In this document: piece after piece, positions 1 to 5,090 of the stretch
Layout of the letters: each line of letters opens with the position of its first letter
Numbering within the stretch: position 1 is the first letter of the stretch
Source of the DNA: Spirochaetales bacterium
GTDB taxonomy: Bacteria; Spirochaetota; Spirochaetia; DSM-16054; Sediminispirochaetaceae
Direction: 5' to 3'
DNA: 5,567 nt
NCBI GenBank assembly: GCA_021767325.1
Contig: JAASTM010000189.1
Coordinates: forward strand, 1 to 5,567
Position numbers and translations under genes: made by a program
Notes under the pieces: model-generated
Seen by the model: only the letters and a program-made list of their open reading frames with translations
Database searches by the model: none
Told to the model about the DNA's origin: nothing

Positions 1-178
1 AATGCTGCTAATGAATGTGAACGACTATTCCACTAATCTTTCGCTGGATTTTGACTACAACTTTACCGAGAATGTGTATATAAGCGGTGGGTGTTATGTT
101 GGATTGGGAGAATCCTCAGACACGGAGTTCGGTGCATATCCGGATCTCTATTATCTTTCAGTAAAGCTGTACTTCTGA
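1..178 (+). CDS. C-terminal fragment of a probable outer-membrane beta-barrel protein (5' end outside window)
   Basis: An open frame runs from the window edge to a TGA at 176-178 and gives about 58 residues. It has alternating polar and hydrophobic stretches (e.g. NLSLDFDYNF, VYISGGCYVGLG) separated by short turns, as expected for the last antiparallel strands of an outer-membrane barrel. The extreme C-terminus, YYLSVKLYF, has a terminal Phe with hydrophobic residues at every second position before it (L, V, L, Y). This is the classical beta-signal read by the BAM assembly machinery. The ATG at position 2 is probably internal, because the sequence there already looks like mid-barrel. The substrate or role cannot be told from this fragment; a porin, an OmpA-like barrel or an export channel are all possible. 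Whether it belongs to the same operon as the next gene is unclear, since 138 nt with candidate promoter elements lie between them. Confidence 0.7.
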   Translation, partial: MLLMNVNDYSTNLSLDFDYNFTENVYISGGCYVGLGESSDTEFGAYPDLYYLSVKLYF

Positions 179-218
179 GCGGGCGCGCCACCTTCCAATT
201 CACCTGCGAAACCCTTTA

Positions 219-246
219 TTGTGCAGATGTTAAGATTAATTATACT
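219..246 (+). promoter_or_regulatory. Candidate sigma70-type promoter for the three-gene envelope cluster
   Basis: TTGTGC (219-224) and TATACT (241-246) are separated by 16 nt. The -10 box matches the TATAAT consensus at 5 of 6 positions, but the -35 box matches TTGACA at only 3. A second option is an extended -10, TGTTATAGT (264-272), 21 nt further downstream, which would not need a good -35. Either would give a leader of roughly 40-65 nt before the ATG at 317. The surrounding 225-312 stretch is distinctly AT-rich, as expected for a promoter. The call rests on sequence resemblance only. Confidence 0.35.
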
Positions 247-250
247 ATTT

Positions 251-293
251 AGTCTGAATTCTGTGTTATAGTGTGTGTAAGTCTGACTATAGT
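251..293 (+). repeat. Duplicated AGTCTGA / TATAGT motif in the leader of the envelope cluster
   Basis: AGTCTGA occurs at 251-257 and again at 280-286. Each copy is followed by TATAGT, at 267-272 and 288-293. The copies differ in the distance between the two elements (9 nt versus 1 nt). The pair overlaps the candidate -10 region and lies just upstream of the ribosome-binding site. It could be a repeated operator half, two alternative -10 boxes, or chance similarity in AT-rich DNA. Confidence 0.3.
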
Positions 294-316
294 TAGTTTT
301 TTGGAGTTTTTTAGGA

Positions 317-2038
317 ATGTGGTGGCGAATCGGCCCGTCAGTGAGCCGGAATACATGTCTACTCACAGTATGTGTGCTGTTCTTGGCAGTGGGGGGTCTT
401 TCTGCCCAGGATCAGGCCCAAGCCTCTTCCGGTGATCCAAATGAGATACAAGCCGAATCCGTACTAGTTGTTCCTATTATCGCCAGAGATGCCCCCCGTT
501 ATACAGGCCTCCTGCTGACTAAACTGGTTCAGGAGAACTTTACCCGCACAGAGGTACTCACACCGAGTGTGCTTGATGCTCCGGAGCTCAGCGAAACAGC
601 TGAAGATACCCTTCCGGCGGATCTCGAACCCCGTGAAATTACCTCCCGTCTGACGGAGATCGGAAAACAGCAGGGCAGCCGTTACGTGGCTGCCGGAACT
701 ATTACCAAGCGCGGTGCCCAGTACCAGATAAAGATGATAGTGGTGGACTCTGAAAGCGGCCGATCCGTACTTACCAGCGAGCAGACGGCAGTCGGCTTAG
801 AAGATGTGGACCGCGCGGTAATGGACGTTACCGATGAGTTTATTGCAGCGGAGTTTCCTTCTGCAGTACAGGAGAAGGTGCAGGAGATCCGAAAGGCTGA
901 TGCCGATGAGGATGCCGAGCTGCGTGAGGATCTGGCTGATCTGGAAAAGATTGCCGAGGAGGATCCCGAAGAGGCGATTAAACGTCTTCCGGAAAAGGTA
1001 CAAAAGGCTGTTGTGGAAAAAGCCAAGGAGCAGGCCAAACAGGAGGCCCGTGAGGAGGTAGTGCAGGAGGAAATCCAAACCCTCTACGAAGAGGAAAAGG
1101 AGCAGAAGCGCATCGCCCGGGCCCGGAAGATTCAGAAGTATGTCATGCTCTCGGGGTATGGCCTGCAGTTTCTATCGAATACCCTGGTTGATGCCTCCAT
1201 CCAAACCAATATGCGGGCTATAAAGTCCTGGAGCCTCTACATGAACGACGTGTTGTGGATGGACCCGTATGAGGAGTACCGCCACTTTCACGGCGTATAT
1301 ACCGGTCTAAATATCGGTAGTTATATAATCGGTGGTCTCGGCTCGGGAGCTCTGGCTTATTCATATCTCAATTTGCGTGACGATGTGATTTTTATCCGCA
1401 AAGGCACCCGCGGTTTTCTGGCAGTGTCTAATTCTCTTTATCACGCCGGCAGGATCACTTCGCTTGTATCAGGCGGCCTCGGTTTTTACAGTATGGAGCT
1501 GTACAATGATTATATGAATGAGCATAGCAGCGCGGATGAGATTGCAGATAAATACGATGACTACCGGGACATGCACTTTATCTATGAAATTTCTCGCTAT
1601 AGTGCGTTGTCACTCCAGGCCTTAGGCGCAATTGGTATTACAGCCTCCTATTTTTGGCCCGGAGAGAAAGAGCAGTTGGTTCTTTCCGATACCGCTGGTT
1701 TTCAGCTGGGACTCAGCAATATTTTTTCCGGCGCAGGTACCGTTCTGACTCAGGTAGCACTCAATTTATATACTCAGGCAATCGAATCCTCCATTTCAGC
1801 CAATTCTCCATTCGGAAATCCCGATGCCGATCCTGCGCCGATGTACAAAACGTATGCTTTGACTGCCGGATTGAGCGCACTAACGATGTACACAACTGCA
1901 GCTGTTCTTTCAACACGGGCAATTGTGAATCGCTCTTCCGAGGAAGTAGCGGATGCAGGGGGGCGGGGGATGCCGTTTGCAGTAGCTGTTGCTCCGGCTC
2001 CCAGGGGTATTACGGTTTCGTTCGAGGTGCGAAGATAG
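317..2038 (+). CDS. Exported protein: CsgG/LpoB/FlgO-like domain, coiled coil and three tandem membrane hairpins
   Basis: 573 residues; I do not recognise it as a named family. Residues 1-30 form a signal peptide (Arg4/Arg11, hydrophobic core 14-25, likely cleavage after LSA at 30). Residues about 48-180 resemble the CsgG/LpoB/FlgO/TolB-N class of alpha/beta envelope domains. Strand VLVVPI is followed by helix GLLLTKLVQENF, then helix EIGKQQGSRYVAAGTI, then the strand pair YQIKMIVVDSESGRSV. Residues about 183-275 are a highly charged Glu/Lys/Ala-rich coiled coil. Residues 275-540 hold six Gly/Ser/Ala/Leu-rich hydrophobic segments arranged as three related hairpins (separate entry). The tail from 551 looks beta-like and ends in VSFEVRR. 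No catalytic motif is visible. The start is supported by GGAG at 303-306 and by the signal peptide that begins immediately. It is first in a compact cluster with two lipoprotein genes, the next starting 2 nt after its stop. A membrane-anchored scaffold or assembly factor is a guess. Confidence 0.85.
   Translation: MWWRIGPSVSRNTCLLTVCVLFLAVGGLSAQDQAQASSGDPNEIQAESVLVVPIIARDAPRYTGLLLTKLVQENFTRTEVLTPSVLDAPELSETAEDTLPADLEPREITSRLTEIGKQQGSRYVAAGTITKRGAQYQIKMIVVDSESGRSVLTSEQTAVGLEDVDRAVMDVTDEFIAAEFPSAVQEKVQEIRKADADEDAELREDLADLEKIAEEDPEEAIKRLPEKVQKAVVEKAKEQAKQEAREEVVQEEIQTLYEEEKEQKRIARARKIQKYVMLSGYGLQFLSNTLVDASIQTNMRAIKSWSLYMNDVLWMDPYEEYRHFHGVYTGLNIGSYIIGGLGSGALAYSYLNLRDDVIFIRKGTRGFLAVSNSLYHAGRITSLVSGGLGFYSMELYNDYMNEHSSADEIADKYDDYRDMHFIYEISRYSALSLQALGAIGITASYFWPGEKEQLVLSDTAGFQLGLSNIFSGAGTVLTQVALNLYTQAIESSISANSPFGNPDADPAPMYKTYALTAGLSALTMYTTAAVLSTRAIVNRSSEEVADAGGRGMPFAVAVAPAPRGITVSFEVRR
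1139..1936 (+). repeat. Three tandem protein-level repeats (two-helix membrane hairpins) inside the 573-residue protein
   Basis: Three units of about 80-95 residues follow each other: residues 275-356, 366-450 and 461-540. Each is a hydrophobic segment, a polar acidic linker and a second hydrophobic segment. Units 1 and 2 share a YMN followed by D or E (308-311; 399-402). After a 6-10 residue spacer they share Tyr, two acidic residues, Tyr-Arg, any, Phe/Met, His, two any, Tyr (318-328; 413-423). Units 2 and 3 share an opening Gly-Phe and a following Ser-Asn (366-372; 461-468). Unit 3 is the most diverged and has lost the YR..H motif. The similarity is not evident at DNA level, so the duplication is old. 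Whether the segments cross the membrane or pack as soluble helices is not decided by the sequence. Confidence 0.55.
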
Positions 2039-2040
2039 AT

Positions 2041-2964
2041 ATGAAGGCGTTACTCAAATTTGCAGGAACATTTGCTATAGTCATTACACTTTTTACCGCG
2101 TGTGATGTGTTTGTATTGCTGCCGGCTTTTAATCACAATCCGGATGATCCGAATCAGTCCTTTGGTCCTCTAAAAGCTGGTATAATTGACGATGGAACCG
2201 TGCGTGTTGTCTGGGACTGGTACGATCTAGAACGAAAAGTCCGGGGATTAGAGCCGGTATACGATGAAATTGTAATCAAACATAATCGCGGCAATTATCC
2301 CGACAGCCGACTGGGAGGCAAAGTATTCAAGATAAAAAACTGGGATCCTGCAACAAATCCGTTGTGGGCGACTACTTTTTCAGACCTCAAGAGCGACCGG
2401 GAACATTACTTTGCCTTGTATGCGCACGAGAAAGACGGCCGCTGGGTGGGGCCGTTGTATACTTCTCTGTATATGGAGGGGTTTGACTATAATATGTGGA
2501 GCAGTTTTGCGTCACATGGTATTTCGGCGGTAATCTCAACTGAGGTAACCCCAGGAAGCGGCCTTGGAACGATTTCAGGTGATGAAGCGGATCTCTATTA
2601 TTATCAGGATTTTTGGGAAGAAGAAGTTATTATGTCTGCAGAATTGGTACTAGAATTCACAAATATTCCTGCTGACGACACAGTGTTAATATACCCTTTA
2701 CGCAGCTATATCGAGGATTCCGATGGCGATAACTTAATTGATCAAGGAATTGGACTGGCAGAATTTTCTGTTGATCGAAGTGTAAGAATTGAGGTTCCTC
2801 TGAGTGCAGGTGCTACTGGTACTCAAATAGTCGATATAACCAAGGTTTTAGCGAAGTCTCAGTACCATCGTCACAACGGGATATTGCTTAAAATGCAGGG
2901 AACCACGACGGTTAATTATACAAGTTTTCCGAGCATAGATATCGAAATAGCGAGGAACTGGTGA
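2041..2964 (+). CDS. Predicted lipoprotein with FN3-like and second beta-rich domain (paralogue 1)
   Basis: 307 residues. A signal peptide (Lys2, Lys6, hydrophobic 7-18) ends in LFTAC, with Cys21 as the predicted lipidated residue. Phe at -3 is unusual for strict lipobox rules but accepted in spirochaetes. Asp at +2 would signal inner-membrane retention under the E. coli Lol rule. Residues about 33-147 look like a fibronectin-III-type sandwich: an NPDD start, strand TVRVVWDWYD, strand YDEIVIK, then YFALYA and GRWVGPLY. Residues about 160-307 are beta-rich with a central SAELVLEF strand, an acidic loop DSDGDNLID (226-234) that resembles calcium-binding loops, and a late VDITKVL...GILLKMQG segment. 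The open frame extends far upstream to 1654 within the previous gene, but ATG 2041 is the start: the signal peptide begins there and GAGGTG (2024-2029) lies 11 nt before it. It begins 2 nt after the preceding stop. Function unknown; surface or periplasmic binding or scaffolding is plausible. Confidence 0.85.
   Translation: MKALLKFAGTFAIVITLFTACDVFVLLPAFNHNPDDPNQSFGPLKAGIIDDGTVRVVWDWYDLERKVRGLEPVYDEIVIKHNRGNYPDSRLGGKVFKIKNWDPATNPLWATTFSDLKSDREHYFALYAHEKDGRWVGPLYTSLYMEGFDYNMWSSFASHGISAVISTEVTPGSGLGTISGDEADLYYYQDFWEEEVIMSAELVLEFTNIPADDTVLIYPLRSYIEDSDGDNLIDQGIGLAEFSVDRSVRIEVPLSAGATGTQIVDITKVLAKSQYHRHNGILLKMQGTTTVNYTSFPSIDIEIARNW
2952..2956 (+). promoter_or_regulatory. Ribosome-binding site that decides the start of the second lipoprotein
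   Basis: GAGGA lies 7 nt before ATG 2964 but only 4 nt before the competing GTG 2961. This favours the ATG, whose first base is the last base of the preceding TGA (2962-2964). The site is inside the coding end of the first lipoprotein gene, consistent with translational coupling. Confidence 0.7.
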
Positions 2965-3893
2965 TGGTGAGAAAGTGGCTGTATTTAATCGCTTTAATCG
3001 CTGTCGTACTTTTATTCTCTGCATGTAATTTCATGTTGCCACCAATGCACGGAAGAGAGAATCCTAACGACTGGGAAGCTCAAATATATGACGTGTTCGC
3101 TGCACAGCTTTCTTCAGATACTGTTGAAGTCAGTTTTCCGTGGCGAGATCGTTTTAACAATTACGATGACGACGATGTCATCGAAGAGGCTATGTTGGTT
3201 TACAGTGTGGGCAAGGCGATTCCGGTAAGGGCAGCACCTTTACCTCCTGACTCTGGCGGTAGTTTCGGGTTTTCTTTCGAAGATCAAAAGTACCTATACA
3301 GTAAAGAGATTGATGGACTTTCTCAGGGCGACGAAGTGTGGTTTGCACTGTATCCGAGATTAGGAATGCGGTGGCTTGCTCCTTTGTTCGAGAAAATTGA
3401 AATTAAGGAAAAAAGTAGTTTGCCTACAGTTACAGACAGTAACGTTTTGCCTATTAACGCTTGGTTGATGGATGCAAACGGTGTAATAACACAACCACCT
3501 ACCGCAGGAAACTACCGGATAGATAACACGGTAGGTAATGAACAGTACCTTATTTTGCAATTTGAATTTCCGAAGGATATTCATTTTACATCCGCAACTT
3601 TAGAATTACCATTTTCTTCAATAAATGATGCAGCTGCATATCCATTTATCACTCCATTTGTTGAATATACTGATGATAGCACACGATTAAAACTGATAGA
3701 TTATTATAATGAGAGTAATTTTACATTACAGGAAACTAGTACTGGGAATGCGGACATAGTGAATGCTATGAATGCAGCAGCTACATATGGATCTGATATT
3801 ATTGTAATCATTCCTTCCACGGGAGTTGTTGAGAATAGTGATAACTTATATGGAACTGACGAGCGGATAACTTATACCTACGAACAATACTGA
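2964..3893 (+). CDS. Predicted lipoprotein, paralogue 2 of the preceding gene
   Basis: 309 residues from ATG 2964 (GTG 2961 would add one residue). The signal peptide carries Arg3/Lys4, hydrophobic residues 5-18 and the lipobox LFSAC with Cys21 and Asn at +2. It aligns with the preceding protein without gaps through the start: Cys21, N33-P34-x-D36, T53-V54, V56, W60 and D62 fall at identical positions. Later matches are FALY (127-130 here, 124-127 there) and an Arg-Trp...Pro-Leu stretch (136-141 here). The C-terminal half repeats a strand pair, YLILQFEFP then TSATLELPF (195-217), followed by a Tyr-Pro and a later LID. These are reminiscent of carbohydrate-binding-like DNRLRE/CBM96 sandwiches, but the similarity is weak. 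The acidic DSDGDNLID-type loop of its paralogue is absent. The 3' part of the gene is very AT-rich (19/60 G+C at 3601-3660). The gene closes the cluster; no clear terminator follows it. Function unknown. Confidence 0.85.
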   Translation: MVRKWLYLIALIAVVLLFSACNFMLPPMHGRENPNDWEAQIYDVFAAQLSSDTVEVSFPWRDRFNNYDDDDVIEEAMLVYSVGKAIPVRAAPLPPDSGGSFGFSFEDQKYLYSKEIDGLSQGDEVWFALYPRLGMRWLAPLFEKIEIKEKSSLPTVTDSNVLPINAWLMDANGVITQPPTAGNYRIDNTVGNEQYLILQFEFPKDIHFTSATLELPFSSINDAAAYPFITPFVEYTDDSTRLKLIDYYNESNFTLQETSTGNADIVNAMNAAATYGSDIIVIIPSTGVVENSDNLYGTDERITYTYEQY

Positions 3894-3963
3894 CCCACTT
3901 CTCCTTCTCATACAGTTATGCTAACCTGCCTCTACAGCGCACAGGACGCAGTAACTCTGGATT

Positions 3964-3969
3964 AAGGAG
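3964..3969 (+). promoter_or_regulatory. Strong Shine-Dalgarno sequence of the YitT-family gene
   Basis: AAGGAG sits 6 nt upstream of ATG 3976. It is the strongest ribosome-binding site in the window and argues against the alternative in-frame Met codon at 3985. No convincing promoter could be assigned in the 82-nt gap 3894-3975; TATGCT at 3917-3922 has no acceptable -35 partner. Confidence 0.75.
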
Positions 3970-3975
3970 CGCCTC

Positions 3976-4962
3976 ATGCAGTTAATGGCCCGGTTGCGGC
4001 ATCTGAAAATCGGTAGAATCGACCCCGTGGAGTTAGCACGACAGGCGGCTCTGATCGCTGTCGGGAGTCTTGCCTTCGGGGCGGGGCTCTCCTGGTTTTT
4101 GGTGCCGTACAAGATTGCTCCGGGTGGGGTGGGAGGCTTGAGCCAGATCCTGTTTCACTTTTTCGGTTTTCCGGTTGGTATCAGTATGATCGTAATGAAC
4201 ATACCGCTCTGGATTATCGGGATGGTGTTTGTGGGGCGGCAATTCGGCACCGGAACTTTTGTCGGGTTTTTTGCCAGTGCGGTGGCCGTAGATGTGATGT
4301 CGCCGGTGAATATGTACCGGTGGGGTTTTCTGCGGGATATGTTTGACAAATATAACGAGCTGGCCGGTGGCGGCTATAAACCGATCAGTCAGTGGGCCCT
4401 TACCGACAGTATCTTTGTGGCGGCTATTGCCGGAGCACTGCTGGTCGGGGTGGGGATAGGACTGATTTTCAAGGCGCGGGCTTCCACCGGCGGGACCGAT
4501 GTGCCGGTGGCAATCCTGAAAAAGCACCTCAACATTTCGATGGGAAATGGGTACCTGATTGTTGAGACGGCGATTATTCTGTTCACGGGCTATATGTTTC
4601 GGGATGTAAATATTGTGATTTGGAGTTACTTCGCCCTGTTTTTCTCCTCACGCTTTGTGGACATCGTGACCGAAGGTTTCAGCCGGGTGAAGGCGGCCTA
4701 TATCATACCGGCCAGCGACGAGGCGGCCGAACGGATAAAGGACAGGATCTACACTGAGCTGGACCGGGGGGCGACCTATTTTCAGGGCATGGGGACTTAT
4801 TCGCATCTGCCAAAGACTATTTTATACGTGACCTTTCATATCCGGCAGACATCCAGGCTGAAGCGCCTGGTCCTGGAAGAGGATCCGAATGTCTTTATGG
4901 TGATGCACGATGTGCACGATGTGATCGGGTACGGGTTTCGTACCAGAAGCCTGGAGATGTGA
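3976..4962 (+). CDS. YitT-family integral membrane protein (DUF161 core plus C-terminal DUF2179)
   Basis: 328 residues. The N-terminal core has about six membrane segments: 24-43, 53-65, 68-87, 92-108, 145-166 and 193-232 in one or two passes. It carries the family's hallmark motifs VPYKIAPGGVGGLSQI (43-58) and RASTGGTD (168-175). Residues about 237-324 match the soluble DUF2179 domain: AAYIIPASDEAAERI, then RGATYFQGMGTY, TILYVTFHIRQ, and EEDPNVFMVMHDVHDVIGYGF near the end. The start is fixed by AAGGAG (3964-3969), 6 nt before the ATG. Typical members are about 280-290 residues; the extra length is largely a loop of roughly 35 residues (109-144, with Trp, Tyr and Gly-rich stretches) before the membrane segment leading to the GGTD motif. 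YitT proteins are widespread, but their transport substrate is not established, so none is assigned. It is 82 nt downstream of the lipoprotein cluster and much richer in G+C (39/60 at 4441-4500), so it is probably a separate unit. Confidence 0.93.
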   Translation: MQLMARLRHLKIGRIDPVELARQAALIAVGSLAFGAGLSWFLVPYKIAPGGVGGLSQILFHFFGFPVGISMIVMNIPLWIIGMVFVGRQFGTGTFVGFFASAVAVDVMSPVNMYRWGFLRDMFDKYNELAGGGYKPISQWALTDSIFVAAIAGALLVGVGIGLIFKARASTGGTDVPVAILKKHLNISMGNGYLIVETAIILFTGYMFRDVNIVIWSYFALFFSSRFVDIVTEGFSRVKAAYIIPASDEAAERIKDRIYTELDRGATYFQGMGTYSHLPKTILYVTFHIRQTSRLKRLVLEEDPNVFMVMHDVHDVIGYGFRTRSLEM

Positions 4963-5004
4963 TCCGTCCCGGGCGCAGCTCAACTCAAACGCGGGCAATA
5001 AAAA

Positions 5005-5031
5005 GGCGAGGCGAGTAACACCCGCCCCGCC
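5005..5031 (-). terminator. Rho-independent terminator of the minus-strand ABC transporter gene
   Basis: GC-rich arms at 5005-5013 and 5023-5031 enclose a 9-nt loop. On the minus strand the RNA reads GGCGGGGCG, loop, CGCCUCGCC. This gives a continuous 9-bp stem with one central G-U pair, followed at once by UUUUUAUU (from 5004 down to 4997). On the plus strand the same position is an A-C mismatch and no U-tract follows. The sequence therefore identifies it as the terminator of the leftward transcript ending at 5091. Confidence 0.85.
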
Positions 5032-5032
5032 A

Positions 5033-5054
5033 ACAATATAACGAAGTATATTGT
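5033..5054. repeat. Perfect AT-rich palindrome with 6-nt centre
   Basis: ACAATATA (5033-5040) and TATATTGT (5047-5054) are exact inverted repeats around the 6-nt centre ACGAAG. The element lies between the ABC gene's stop codon and its terminator, in the leftward transcript's 3' untranslated region. It has no adjacent U-tract on either strand, so it is not an intrinsic terminator by itself. It may be an mRNA-stabilising hairpin, a protein-binding site, or a recombinase-type core; the sequence does not decide. Confidence 0.5.
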
Positions 5055-5090
5055 AAGAGGTTCATATCCAGTTAGTAAGCCCCGGCGCTT

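Larger units (their letters stand above)
4963..5090. other. Convergent intergenic region between YitT-family and ABC transporter genes
   Basis: The 128 nt hold the minus-strand terminator (5005-5031) and the AT-rich palindrome (5033-5054). No intrinsic terminator was found for the rightward yitT-like transcript: its stop is followed by GC-rich sequence without a usable hairpin and U-tract. That transcript may run into the antisense of the ABC gene or end by Rho. Confidence 0.5.

Noticed and set aside
182..189. GC-rich palindrome GGCGCGCC just after the first stop codon
   Set aside because: It is an 8-bp self-complementary sequence with no loop and no following T-run, so it cannot be called a terminator.
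356..373. Possible lipobox around Cys19 of the first large protein (LTVC)
   Set aside because: Val at -1 is not accepted by signal peptidase II, and a hydrophobic stretch continues after the Cys to an LSA cleavage site. Ordinary signal-peptidase I processing fits better.
682..1078. Open frames on both strands overlapping the coiled-coil part of the first large gene
   Set aside because: They arise from the biased Glu/Lys/Ala codons of the coiled coil. Their products are Ser- or Leu/Arg-rich low-complexity sequence and none has a ribosome-binding site.
1654..2040. Upstream extension of the first lipoprotein frame
   Set aside because: It lies inside the preceding gene in another frame, with Cys/Ser/Arg-rich meaningless sequence. 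The signal peptide starts exactly at ATG 2041.
3915..3925. Short inverted repeat GTTA-TGC-TAAC upstream of the YitT-family gene
   Set aside because: Arms of 4 bp are expected by chance, and there is no supporting promoter or U-tract nearby.
4033..4586. Minus-strand open frames of up to 164 codons opposite the YitT-family gene
   Set aside because: The plus-strand product has clear family motifs over its whole length. The antisense products are His/Pro-rich with no recognisable features.
5036..5051. Resemblance of the intergenic palindrome to loxP
   Set aside because: Only ACGAAGT is shared with a loxP arm, and here it lies in the centre of the palindrome rather than in an arm, so the geometry does not match.
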